From CAWCJL01 sp963795775 (lineage in GTDB: Bacteria > Acidobacteriota > Terriglobia > Terriglobales > Acidobacteriaceae), in contig CAWCJL010000006.1 of NCBI GenBank assembly GCA_963795775.1, positions 1-64,000 on the forward strand: a stretch of 64,000 bases of DNA, given 5' to 3'. Every line of letters begins with the position of its first letter. The first letter of the stretch is position 1. Of the stretch, positions 44,724 to 53,878 are shown piece after piece. The position numbers and the translations under genes are program-made. Under the pieces are notes generated by a model. That model ran no database searches. It was not told the DNA's origin and worked only from the letters and a program-made list of their open reading frames with translations.

Positions 44724-46241
44724 CTACGACGCCGTTACAGCCCCTCGCCAGCGCAGGAACAGATACACCGGGACACCGCTCAGCAAAATGAGCAGGCCTG
44801 GCCACGTGGTTGAGGCCCGAAAGAGGAATAGCACCAGCAGCACAGTGGATGCACCGGCAAGGTACAGCGCAGGTACCCAGGGATAGCCCCAGCACCGATA
44901 CGGTCGCGGCGCGTCGGGACGCGTATAGCGCAAGCGGAACAGTCCCGCCACGGTCAGGATGTAAAAGAGCAGTGCGGCGGAGATGACGTAATCCAACAGG
45001 TTGCTGTACAGGTTGCCGTAAGTGCCGGTTGCGGCGTCGTATGTGCGCGGCAAGACCAGCAGCAGCGACCAAAGGCACTGGAGCCCGAGAGCCCAGCCCG
45101 GTACCCGCGCCCGGTTCAGGGTGCCGGCGCGCCGAAAGAACAGGCCGTCCTGTGCCATCGCATAACAGGCGCGCGCGCCGGCCAGGGTGAGAGCGTTTAC
45201 GGTGCCGAAGGTCGACACCATGATGAGCAGGCCCATGGCAATCTGTCCCGCGCCGGGTAGGACGCGTTCGACAACCTGGGTAGCGACGCGGTCTCCGGGT
45301 GCCATTTGAATGCCGGCCAGCGGCAGCACGGCCAAATAGCAGACGTTGCAAAGCAGGTAGAGCACCAGCACCATGGAAGTGCCAAGTGCCAATGCCAGCG
45401 GCAGGTTTCGCCTGGGATTGCGTACTTCGCCTGCGACAAAGGTTATGTCGTGCCACGAATCCGCGGAGAACAGCGAGCCCGTCTGCGAAACACAGAGGGC
45501 CACCAGCATACCCAGCGCGGTGCCAACATCCAGGTGATGAATCAATGAGACAGCGTGCGGCGTCCAGGGATGCGCGAAGTTCTCCCGCAGCACGGCCGGG
45601 CTCCGGACGATAGCGTATGCTCCCAGCCCCAGCAACGCGACCATGCCCGCGAGCTTGGCCACCGTAAAGATGTTCTGGATGAGCTTGCCCCACTGAACGC
45701 CCCGCAGGTTCACCGCAGTGATGAGCAGGATGACAAAGAGCGCCAACGCTTGCGTGGTCGAGAGCGACAGGGCATAGCCGGGCAGGATGAGCCGGGGTGC
45801 GATGAGGTAATGCGTCTCGCTGATGGAAGGAAAGATCACTCCGCTGAAGCGGGCGAACGCGATGCCGACCGCCGCGATGGTCCCCGTCTGGATGACGGTG
45901 AGCAGCGTCCAGCCGTACAGAAAGCCGAGCAGCGGTGAAAAGGCCTCGCGCAGGTAGACATACATCCCTCCCGCACGGGGCATCATGGCGGCCAGTTCGC
46001 CGTAACTGAGTGCGCCCGCAAAGGTGAGAAAACCGGTAATGATCCAAGTGACCAGCAGCCAGCCGGACGAGCCGACCTGGCGTGAGATTTCCGCGCTGAC
46101 AATGAAGATGCCGGAGCCGACCATGACGCCGGCCACGATCATGATTGAGTCAAAGAGGCCCAGCGCCTTGCGGAACTCCGTCGGCGAAGAGCCGTGGCCT
46201 GCTTCGTCGCGACCGTCACTCACTGCTGGTGTCAGGTCCAT
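44724..46241 (-). CDS. APC-superfamily amino acid permease
   Basis: A 505-residue membrane transporter with about 12 hydrophobic helices. The APC start motif is FDSIMIVAGVMVGSGIFIVSA, followed by ALSYGELAAMMPRAGGMYVYLREAFSP in two overlapping pieces; EVRNPRRNLPLALALGTSMV and PRPYRCWGYPWVPALYL are typical of LAT-like/APC carriers. It sits 99 bp downstream of the GH127 gene on the same strand, with no terminator seen between them, and converges on the hydroxyproline operon. Hydroxyproline, its oligopeptide products or another amino acid are possible cargos; hydroxyproline is inferred from context. Confidence 0.88.
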   Translation of the reverse strand: MDLTPAVSDGRDEAGHGSSPTEFRKALGLFDSIMIVAGVMVGSGIFIVSAEISRQVGSSGWLLVTWIITGFLTFAGALSYGELAAMMPRAGGMYVYLREAFSPLLGFLYGWTLLTVIQTGTIAAVGIAFARFSGVIFPSISETHYLIAPRLILPGYALSLSTTQALALFVILLITAVNLRGVQWGKLIQNIFTVAKLAGMVALLGLGAYAIVRSPAVLRENFAHPWTPHAVSLIHHLDVGTALGMLVALCVSQTGSLFSADSWHDITFVAGEVRNPRRNLPLALALGTSMVLVLYLLCNVCYLAVLPLAGIQMAPGDRVATQVVERVLPGAGQIAMGLLIMVSTFGTVNALTLAGARACYAMAQDGLFFRRAGTLNRARVPGWALGLQCLWSLLLVLPRTYDAATGTYGNLYSNLLDYVISAALLFYILTVAGLFRLRYTRPDAPRPYRCWGYPWVPALYLAGASTVLLVLFLFRASTTWPGLLILLSGVPVYLFLRWRGAVTAS

Positions 46242-46340
46242 GGGCGCCCTTGTCCTCGTTGTGCCGGGAAGGCGCCCTGGCGATTCAAGACAAGGGGCGG
46301 CCCTTTGCCATCATCCTCTCACGCTGCTGCTGGTCCGCAG

Positions 46341-48356
46341 CTACGCAATGCTCGCATTGCGCACATACACGGAGTAGCGCTCGTCCATGATCTGGTTGAG
46401 CGGCACCAGTGTGTGGTAGACACCGCGCCCGCGAGTGCGGAACTGGAGCGGATACTGCTGTGTTCCTTCCACCCGCTCCAGCCAGAGGCCATCCGGGAGC
46501 GGAGGCGGCGGGGGAGCGGTCTGCTCGTGCACCCTGTGGTTCGGCGGCCGTGGCTCATCGACCACCGGCAGCGGGTAGTCGGCGTCGGGGTCGCGCGGTC
46601 CGGAGTCGGCGTAGATCATGGTCGTGGTGAGCCCTTCCGTGCCGAGAAGAACTGCAAGCACCAGCGGGCCATACATGGCCGCCTGCACCTGCTTGTCATC
46701 CGGAGCGGTGTTCAGATGTAAGCCGAGCGGCAGGTCAAGCGTCACGACGTCGCCGGTTTTCCAGGAGCGGTTCACGGTCACGTAGCTCGATGGTGTCGCC
46801 GTAATGACCTGCGGTTCGCCGTTAATGCTGAGCGCCACCCCTTTGGTAGCCCAATACGGTACGCGCAGCTTGAGCGCGGTGGGCTTGGCCGGCGCGCGGT
46901 CAACCGTGAAGGTGATGCGCTCCTCATTGGGAAACTTGGACATCTGGCGCAGCTCAAAGCCGCGCTCTTTCCAGGTTAGCCGGGAGGGCATATAGAGGTT
47001 GACGTAGACAGCGTCATTGTCATGGAAATAGATCGAGTTGTTCAGTTTGGAGTACTCTTCGCAGCCGGTCCCCGTGCAGCACCAGAACGCGTCAAAAGGC
47101 GTGCCGAAGGTCTTGTACAGGCCCGGATGGAGCGAAACGTAGTACATCAGCATGCCGTTGCGGTCCTGCGTGCCGTAGCGGACATTAAAGAGCAGCCGTT
47201 CGTAGTAGTCGAAGTGCTTGGGGTCGGCGTCCTGCCCGTAGAGGTGACGGGTGAGCTTCATCATGTTGTAGGAGCAGCAGCACTCCTCGGCCGCTGGCCC
47301 GAGCTCTGTGGCGATAGCATCCGGGGCGTGCCACATCTCGCCATTGCTTGTGCCTCCGGTGCAGTAGATGTGGTGCTCCGTCACAATGCGGTAGAAGTTC
47401 TCGCTGATCGCGCGGTAGCGCTCGTCTCCCGTGAGTTCGTAGCCGCGCGCTGCGCCGATCACCTTGGGGATGTTGGTATTGGCATGATTGCCGTCGAGCT
47501 TGTCCTGGTTGGCGGCCAGCGGATCAAAGATCTTCTTGTGTTCAAAGCGGTAGGCGAGGTCGCGGTACTGCGGCTTGCCGGTGATGGCGTACAGGTTGAA
47601 GAGCGCCTCATTCATGCCTCCGTGCTCGACCAGGAGGATGCGCTGCCAGTCCTCATCGGAGATCGGACGCGAGTAATTTTCCGCCCAAACAGCCATTCTC
47701 TCGGCCATCTCCAGCGCCTGCTGGTTGCCGCAATGCTGGTTCATGTCGATGAGGCCGGCGAGGATCTTGTGATAGGTGTAAAACGGCGCCCAGACCTTCT
47801 GGTGCGCACGCAGGCGGTCATAGAGTTCCGTGGGGTAAGCGCCGAGATAGCCGTCCTTGAACTGGCACTCGGCCAGCATCGCCACCAGGTCGTTGGCTTT
47901 GTTTTGGATGACTTCGTCGCCCGTGCTGGCGTGCATCAGGGCGCAGGAAGAAAGATAGTGGCCGACATAGTGGCCGCGTAGTTCGCAATCCGGCCTTTCC
48001 CACCCGCCGAGCGGGTCGGCATCGGAAGGCAGTCCGGCGGTGATGCGGAAGTTATAAGCCAGGCGCTCGTTGGGCAGCGAGTAAAGATAGCTGCGATTGA
48101 GCTCCATCGTCTCCTTCCAGAAAGAAGGGAGCAGGCGTACCTCCGTCATGGAGAATGGCTCCACCTTCCAGGTGACCTTGGCCACGGGGCTGTGTGTCAG
48201 GTTGCGGACGGCAGTGTCCTCGACGGCAGGGGAGTTGCTGTTGGCCGTGGAGGGGACATTTTTCTGAGCGGCGCGGCCGCTTAAGGGCAGCAGTGCAACC
48301 GTGCCGGTGGCGGCCACGCCGCCGAGAAATCGTCTCCGGGATAGAGCCATGCTCAT
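46341..48356 (-). CDS. Tat-exported GH127 beta-L-arabinofuranosidase
   Basis: A 671-residue protein with a twin-arginine signal (SRRRFLGGVAATGTVALLPL). ATG 48356 was chosen because GAGAG lies 8 bp upstream and the Tat motif follows at once. The (alpha/alpha)6 barrel carries ERPDCELRGHYVGHYLSS, CQFKDGYLGAYP, YTYHKILAGL and EHGGMNEALFNLYAIT. The metal/nucleophile cysteines of GH127 are represented by AAEECCCSYNMMKL and FWCCTGTGCEEYSKL. The best-known GH127 enzyme (HypBA1 of Bifidobacterium) removes beta-L-arabinofuranose from hydroxyproline-linked arabinans of plant extensins. It shares strand, and perhaps transcript, with the permease and lies 1.7 kb from the hydroxyproline catabolic genes. 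Confidence 0.92.
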   Translation of the reverse strand: MSMALSRRRFLGGVAATGTVALLPLSGRAAQKNVPSTANSNSPAVEDTAVRNLTHSPVAKVTWKVEPFSMTEVRLLPSFWKETMELNRSYLYSLPNERLAYNFRITAGLPSDADPLGGWERPDCELRGHYVGHYLSSCALMHASTGDEVIQNKANDLVAMLAECQFKDGYLGAYPTELYDRLRAHQKVWAPFYTYHKILAGLIDMNQHCGNQQALEMAERMAVWAENYSRPISDEDWQRILLVEHGGMNEALFNLYAITGKPQYRDLAYRFEHKKIFDPLAANQDKLDGNHANTNIPKVIGAARGYELTGDERYRAISENFYRIVTEHHIYCTGGTSNGEMWHAPDAIATELGPAAEECCCSYNMMKLTRHLYGQDADPKHFDYYERLLFNVRYGTQDRNGMLMYYVSLHPGLYKTFGTPFDAFWCCTGTGCEEYSKLNNSIYFHDNDAVYVNLYMPSRLTWKERGFELRQMSKFPNEERITFTVDRAPAKPTALKLRVPYWATKGVALSINGEPQVITATPSSYVTVNRSWKTGDVVTLDLPLGLHLNTAPDDKQVQAAMYGPLVLAVLLGTEGLTTTMIYADSGPRDPDADYPLPVVDEPRPPNHRVHEQTAPPPPPLPDGLWLERVEGTQQYPLQFRTRGRGVYHTLVPLNQIMDERYSVYVRNASIA

Positions 48357-48404
48357 GTGCGGATCTCTCAAGGGTTCCGGTGGGCAACAGCGGCCCGCTC
48401 CGGA

Positions 48405-48426
48405 GAAAATACAATTCTGCATACAT
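48405..48426 (-). promoter_or_regulatory. Shared promoter element upstream of GH127
   Basis: Read leftwards, this 22-bp stretch starts ATGTATGCAG and ends TTGTATTTTC. It matches the element at 59825-59846 in 18 of 22 positions, including two GTAT blocks exactly 12 bp apart. TTGTAT (48414-48409) may be the -10 box. An alternative leftward promoter is TTGACA (48454-48449) with TGCAAT (48430-48425), 18 bp apart. The GH127 start codon is about 50 bp further on. Confidence 0.5.
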
Positions 48427-48540
48427 TGCACCCCCCGCGCAGGGTGCCTGTCAAGTCACTGGCGCGAGTGCATTCCCGCGCCGTGACCTTGGTTCGCAGG
48501 TGCAAAGCGGGAGTTCGGTCCTTCCGGGGATGTGTGCGTA

Positions 48541-48552
48541 ATCGTATACAAT
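48541..48552. promoter_or_regulatory. GTATAC-core palindrome upstream of the DUF5695 gene
   Basis: ATCGTATACAAT is a 12-bp palindrome with one mismatched pair. On the opposite strand, the site at 55767 contains almost the same 12 bases. TACAAT at 48547-48552 resembles a -10 box for the rightward gene at 48701. The 344-bp region between GH127 and this gene holds no other gene. Confidence 0.45.
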
Positions 48553-48700
48553 CGCTACCGCCCGGGCGCGGATGCCGGATTGTGCGATTGTGCGTGGCAT
48601 TCGCGCTTAGTTTCCGCATCCCGGTCGTTCGGTCCAGGGCGGCTGGCGTGCGCGCAACGGCTACGTGGCCGCGATGATCTGACTCGGGGAAAGGTCGCTT

Positions 48701-51520
48701 GTGCACCAGATGCTAAAACGAAGCTGCTGTCACGCCGTCCGCAGGTACGCCATCACGGGAACGATCAGGAGCATGCTGCTGCTCCTGCTGCTGGCTTCAG
48801 TGGCGCCGGCAGCACTGGCACAAACGCAACGCGAGCCGCGCGTTCTGCCCCCCGGTCCCATGATCGACGGAGGAAGTGTCACGCTTTCCACGCCCGCACT
48901 CCAGCTAAAGGTATTGCGGTATTCCGGCACGGTGGCGCAGCTTTCACCGGCCAATGATCCGGGCCTGGACTACACGCCGGGAGACCGGCTGAAAGAGCGG
49001 TCGGCTGACACCTTCTACCACCTGGGAGATCTCGACCTGCGCTTCCGGACCGCTGGCAATCCGGAGTGGACAGACGTGTCCTCCGCGTTCCACCGCGCGC
49101 CGGTAAAGGTGCTGCAATCCGGCGCCGGGGAGTTTACGGGAGACCTCACCTCTTCACTCCCGGCGGGCACGCCGCTCCGCGTGATCCGAACATGGGCGGT
49201 CGATGGAGGCGACCTTGTGCTTCGCTTTGCGCTGACGAATACTGCGAAGCAGCCGATCGAGATTGGCGGCGCGGGCATCGCGATGGTCTTCGACAACATC
49301 CTGTCCGGACGATCCCTCGATGAGGCTTACCGCACCTGCTCGTTCTACGATCCGTATATTGGCGAAGATGCCGGGTATGTGCAGGTGTCGCGGCTGAACG
49401 GCCACGGCCCCGTCCTGCTCGTGGTGCCGGACGGGCATACACCGTTCGAGGCCTGGAAGCCGATCCTGGACCGGCGCGATCCCGCGACCGGCAAGGGCGA
49501 ACTGGGCAACGATCCCACCCCGCGCGGTATTACCTTTGAGGGCTCGTTCGACTGGATGGTGCATTCTTCCGGTTTCGCGGCGAAGGAATGGAAGGGCGTT
49601 GCCGAGTGGAACCCCTCCACCGCAAGCACGGTTGCGCCCGGCGCCACGCTCACCTTTGGCGTGCGGTTCCTCGTCGCGCCCGAGCTGCGCGGTATTGAGG
49701 GTACATTGCTGCAGCACGGCCGGCCGGTAGCGATAGGCATTCCCGGCTATGTCGTGCCGCAGGACATGCCGGCGAAGCTTTTCCTCCGGTACGGCCCTGC
49801 GGTGCGTTCGATCGTGAGCGAGCCGGCAGGAGCGCTGGGCATCCACGACGACGGCCGGAGCGGGAACGGACTGCATGCGTATTCGCTCGAAGGCAGGCAG
49901 TGGGGGCGCGCGCGGCTGGTAATCACCTACAGCGACGGCGTCGTCCAGAGCATCGCCTATCGCGTGATCAGGCCAGAGCGCGACGCGGTCGCGGACTTGG
50001 GCCGCTTCCTGTTTCATCAGCAATGGTTCACGGATGCACGCGACCCATTTCACCGCGCTCCGTCGGTGATCAGTTACGACGACGAGGCAGGCCGCCAGGT
50101 GACACAGGAGCCGCGGGTATGGATCGCCGGGCTGAGCGATGAGGCCGGAGCGGGTTCCTGGCTGGCCGCCGCCATGAAGGAATACCTGGCGCCCGATCCG
50201 GAAGAGATCGCGAAGCTGGAAAGTTTTGTCGATGGTGTGCTGTGGGGTGGACTGCAGGAGAGCTCCGGTGCGGGCAAGTTTGGTGTCCACAAGAGTCTCT
50301 TCTTCTACCAGCCGGATGCAGTACCGGGCTTCCCTTACGACCCGTCCGTGAATTGGAAGACCTGGGCCAGTTGGGACAAGAAGGCGGCCGCGGACCTGGG
50401 CCGTTCGTATAACTACCCGCATGTGGTCGCAGCGTACTGGTCGCTATACCGGATTGCGCGCAACACGAAAGGGCTCACTACAAAACATCCGTGGGACTGG
50501 TACCTGAACCAGGCCTATGAGACATCGCTCGCGATGACCACGCAGGCGCCCTACTATGCGAAGTTCGGGCAGATGGAAGGCACGGTGTTTCTGCAGGTTC
50601 TGGCCGACATGAAGGCGGAAGGGTGGGCAGAGAAAGCGAACTCGCTGGAGGCGGCGATGCACAAACGCGCCGATCTCTGGAAGACGGAAGCATATCCGTT
50701 CGGGAGCGAGATGCCCTGGGACTCCACCGGCCAGGAGGAAGTTTATGGCTGGTCCCGTTACTTCGGCTACAACGACAAGGCGGACGTGACGCTGCATGCG
50801 ATTTTGGCGTACACCCCAGTGCTGCCGAGTTGGGGCTATAACGGCAGTGCGCGTCGCTACTGGGATTTCCTGTTCGCGGGCAAACTCACGCGCATCGAAC
50901 GCCAGTTACACCATTACGGCTCCGGGCTGAATGCGATTCCGCTTCTCGATGAATACCGGGCACATCCGGACGATCTGTATCTGCTGCGCGCCGGGTATGG
51001 CGGTGTGATGGGCCCGCTTGCCAACATCGATGAGAAGGGCTTCGCCTCGGCAGCGTTCCATTCATTCCCGGATGCGATGCACTACGACGCCTATACCGGG
51101 GACTACGGGCCGAATTTCTTCGGTGTCGCCATGAATACCGGGACTTATCTGACGCACGACCAAACACTCGGCTGGTTGTGTTTCGGAGGCCGTGTGGAGC
51201 AGCATGGGGATGTGGTGCACGCGACCATGCTGGACGCGGCACGCAACCGCGTTTTCCTGGCCCCAGTGGGACTGTGGATCACGCTGGATGCAGGCAAGGT
51301 GGCGAGCGTGGACTTCGATCAGAAGGCACAACGCGTGTCGCTGCGCCTGGAGCCGGCGACCGCGTCCGTGGCAACCGCGCGAGTGCGGCTGGAGCAGACA
51401 AGAGCGGGCAGCACGCAGCAGTGGGTTCCTGCGCAGCAGATGTCCAGGGACGCAGGAGCCTATGTCGTCGCCTTGGGAACTAGCGAGACCACGGTCACAC
51501 TGGAGCCCAGGACGAAGTAG
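48701..51520 (+). CDS. Secreted DUF5695-like protein, possible glycoside hydrolase
   Basis: The 939-residue product starts at GTG 48701, set by AAAGG 6 bp upstream; a signal peptide (SMLLLLLLASVAPAALAQ) follows a basic n-region. The N-terminal half is beta-rich (MIDGGSVTLSTPALQLKVL, GGDLVLRFALTNTAKQPIEI). The C-terminal half is helical and aromatic-rich (HVVAAYWSLYRIARNTKG, DWYLNQAYETSLAMTT, FGSEMPWDSTGQEEVYGWSR, FHSFPDAMHYDAYTGDYGPN), reminiscent of six-hairpin toroid glycosidases. I believe it is the DUF5695 family, but am not certain. No reaction is known to me. The divergent GH127 neighbour and a GTATAC site suggest that it acts on the same plant glycan. Confidence 0.72.
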   Translation: MHQMLKRSCCHAVRRYAITGTIRSMLLLLLLASVAPAALAQTQREPRVLPPGPMIDGGSVTLSTPALQLKVLRYSGTVAQLSPANDPGLDYTPGDRLKERSADTFYHLGDLDLRFRTAGNPEWTDVSSAFHRAPVKVLQSGAGEFTGDLTSSLPAGTPLRVIRTWAVDGGDLVLRFALTNTAKQPIEIGGAGIAMVFDNILSGRSLDEAYRTCSFYDPYIGEDAGYVQVSRLNGHGPVLLVVPDGHTPFEAWKPILDRRDPATGKGELGNDPTPRGITFEGSFDWMVHSSGFAAKEWKGVAEWNPSTASTVAPGATLTFGVRFLVAPELRGIEGTLLQHGRPVAIGIPGYVVPQDMPAKLFLRYGPAVRSIVSEPAGALGIHDDGRSGNGLHAYSLEGRQWGRARLVITYSDGVVQSIAYRVIRPERDAVADLGRFLFHQQWFTDARDPFHRAPSVISYDDEAGRQVTQEPRVWIAGLSDEAGAGSWLAAAMKEYLAPDPEEIAKLESFVDGVLWGGLQESSGAGKFGVHKSLFFYQPDAVPGFPYDPSVNWKTWASWDKKAAADLGRSYNYPHVVAAYWSLYRIARNTKGLTTKHPWDWYLNQAYETSLAMTTQAPYYAKFGQMEGTVFLQVLADMKAEGWAEKANSLEAAMHKRADLWKTEAYPFGSEMPWDSTGQEEVYGWSRYFGYNDKADVTLHAILAYTPVLPSWGYNGSARRYWDFLFAGKLTRIERQLHHYGSGLNAIPLLDEYRAHPDDLYLLRAGYGGVMGPLANIDEKGFASAAFHSFPDAMHYDAYTGDYGPNFFGVAMNTGTYLTHDQTLGWLCFGGRVEQHGDVVHATMLDAARNRVFLAPVGLWITLDAGKVASVDFDQKAQRVSLRLEPATASVATARVRLEQTRAGSTQQWVPAQQMSRDAGAYVVALGTSETTVTLEPRTK

Positions 51521-51542
51521 TCGCCGGCGAGAGGGAAGGACG

Positions 51543-53843
51543 TTACCGAGGCTCCGGCGCTGGCGTCGCGTTCCAGTCTGGGGTTTCCTGTCCCAGCAGG
51601 TTGTGAACAAAGAAGTCCTCCAGCTTGCGTTTGCCGTAATCGCCGCCGGCGCCGTGTCCGCCACCCGGAACATAGAGCAGGTCGAAGGTCTTATTCGCCT
51701 TCTCCAGCCGGTCCACCACCTGAAACGTGGAGGAGGGATCGACGTTCTTGTCCATCTCACCGACGACCAGCATGAGCTTGCCTTGCAGGCGCCATGCGTT
51801 GTCCACGTTGGAGGATTCGGAATACTGCGGGCCTACAGGCCAGCTCATCCACTGCTCGTTCCACCAGATCTTATCCATCCGGTTGTCATGGCAGCCGCTG
51901 TTCGCGACTGCCGCTTTGTAGAACTCGGGATGAAACAGGAGCGCGCCCATTGCGCTCTGTCCTCCGGCGGAAGTTCCAAAGATGCCGACGCGGGAGATGT
52001 CATACCAGGGGTGGCCTGCGGCGTAGGCCTTGTGCCATGCGATGCGATCCGGAAAGCCGGCGTCTTTCAGGTTCTTGAACGCGACGTCGTGGAAGGCCTT
52101 GGAACGGTTGTTCGTGCCCATGCCGTCGATCTGCACCACGACAAAGCCGAGCTCGGTGAGAGGCTGAGCGCGGGAGCTGAAAGTCTTGGGAACAAATGAC
52201 CCCTGCGGCCCCGCGTAGATGTCTTCGATGACCGGGTACTTCTTCGCCGGATCGAAATTGGCGGGCTTCCAGACCACACCCCAGATATCGGTCTTGCCGT
52301 CGCGTCCTTTGGCGGTGAAGACCTCCGGAGCGTGCCATCCGGCTGCAACGAGCTTGCTGATATCACCGCGCTCCAGCTCCGCCAGGCGCACGTTGCCCTC
52401 GGTCCGGTAAAGGCTGAGCACAGGCGCAGTGTCGATCGTGCTGACGAGGTCCACATAGAACTTACCGTCCTCGGAGTATTCGACACGGTGATTGCCGGGA
52501 GAGGGTGTAAGCGGGGTGAGTCCAGTACCGTCGAAATTGATGCGGTAGCTGTGAACGAAGTAAGGGTCCTCACCCGGGTTCATACCGCTGGCCTCAAACC
52601 ATATCTGGCGCTTTTGGTCGTCCACGCGGTTGACGGCGCGGACCACCCATGGCCCGCGGGTGATCTGCTGCTTCACCGCGCCGGTCGCACCATCCAGCAG
52701 ATAGAGGTGCTCCCACCCATCCCGCTCCGATGCCCAGAGGATCTCTTTCCCGTCGGCGATGTCGTGCCGATACTTCTTGCCCGTGTCCTGCGGGTCCATC
52801 ACGAGAGGACGGTAGTCGATAAAAGTTTGGCTCTGCTCGTTTACCAGCGTGCGGGCCGCGCCGGTTTTCCCATCCACGTCGATGACGCGATACACCTGGT
52901 GACCGCGCTGGTTGTACTCGAAAGTGAAGCCGCGGCTGTCCTTCCACCACACCGGACGCGAAAGATCAAACGGGTTGGGGAACAGCTCGTTACTCACAGG
53001 GAACTCGCGCCGCGCCGCGATATCGAAGACCACTGGCTGTTGCAGGGGCAGCGTATCTCCGGGTTTGGTGTAGACGATTTCGGGATAAAGAGGCTGGAGC
53101 TGCGTAGCCGGCGATGACTCGACATAGCGCACCACGCGGCGGTATCCCGGCCGCACGCGGTACGCGGCCAGGTGGTGCGAGTCGGGTGACCAGGTGAGCG
53201 ACTCCAGCACGTAGTGGTTGCCCTCGGACCCGTCTGTACTGAGCACCACATGCTGCTTGCGGTCTGGCGAGCGGACGACGACGTTGTAGTTTTCGATCAA
53301 CGCTTCCCACTGCTTGTCCGGCGAAGTGCGCACGCGATCCAGGCTGTTCAGGGATTCTGTGCTCGCATTGGGGTCTTCCGTGAAGTCTTCGTCTGGAATG
53401 TCGACCGGCTCAGCGCAGTGGTAGCTCTTGAGGTCGCAGCGAATGCTGCGCTCTTTGAGCGTAAGCTCGAGGGTCGCGTCGTTGTCGCGCAGCTCTGCTT
53501 GGGTGAAGGGCAGTTCCAGCGGCTTCACGTCTTCGTGGATGGCATCGTGCAGCGCGGCGGCCAGGCGCGCGTGGTCGAAAGCAACTCGCTTCTGCCCGCT
53601 CTCGGCATCGACGACAAAAAACTGGTGACCGCCGGGAACCGTCTTGCTGTAGAGAATCTCGTCCTTTCCTTTGACCCACGAGGGGACGTCGGCGACATTT
53701 TCGGTGAGGTTTTTGTACTTGTCCGCCAGGCCGGCTGCATGCTCGTAATCGGCCCTGGTCACCTGTGCCGGAAGCGTCAGACTGCAGCCAAGGAGCGCGA
53801 TTCCACTCATCGTGAAGCACAAGGCTGTACTGCCGTGGTGCAT
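51543..53843 (-). CDS. Exported S9 (prolyl oligopeptidase/DPP-IV-like) peptidase
   Basis: A 766-residue serine peptidase. A signal peptide (MHHGSTALCFTMSGIALLG) starts at ATG 53843, 5 bp after GGAGA. A beta-propeller (residues about 60-480; TWSPDSHHLAAYRV, ILWASERDGWEHLYLLDG) precedes the alpha/beta-hydrolase domain. The catalytic Ser is in GIFGTSAGGQSAM, the Asp in VVGEMDKNVDPSS, and the His in PGGGHGAGGD. DPP-IV-like enzymes cut after proline near the N-terminus of peptides, a fitting activity for Pro/Hyp-rich glycoproteins. It lies 35 bp downstream of the DUF885 gene, so the two form an operon. Confidence 0.92.
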   Translation of the reverse strand: MHHGSTALCFTMSGIALLGCSLTLPAQVTRADYEHAAGLADKYKNLTENVADVPSWVKGKDEILYSKTVPGGHQFFVVDAESGQKRVAFDHARLAAALHDAIHEDVKPLELPFTQAELRDNDATLELTLKERSIRCDLKSYHCAEPVDIPDEDFTEDPNASTESLNSLDRVRTSPDKQWEALIENYNVVVRSPDRKQHVVLSTDGSEGNHYVLESLTWSPDSHHLAAYRVRPGYRRVVRYVESSPATQLQPLYPEIVYTKPGDTLPLQQPVVFDIAARREFPVSNELFPNPFDLSRPVWWKDSRGFTFEYNQRGHQVYRVIDVDGKTGAARTLVNEQSQTFIDYRPLVMDPQDTGKKYRHDIADGKEILWASERDGWEHLYLLDGATGAVKQQITRGPWVVRAVNRVDDQKRQIWFEASGMNPGEDPYFVHSYRINFDGTGLTPLTPSPGNHRVEYSEDGKFYVDLVSTIDTAPVLSLYRTEGNVRLAELERGDISKLVAAGWHAPEVFTAKGRDGKTDIWGVVWKPANFDPAKKYPVIEDIYAGPQGSFVPKTFSSRAQPLTELGFVVVQIDGMGTNNRSKAFHDVAFKNLKDAGFPDRIAWHKAYAAGHPWYDISRVGIFGTSAGGQSAMGALLFHPEFYKAAVANSGCHDNRMDKIWWNEQWMSWPVGPQYSESSNVDNAWRLQGKLMLVVGEMDKNVDPSSTFQVVDRLEKANKTFDLLYVPGGGHGAGGDYGKRKLEDFFVHNLLGQETPDWNATPAPEPR

Positions 53844-53878
53844 GGTCTCTCCTTTGCCGAAGGCCCGGCACAGTTCTG

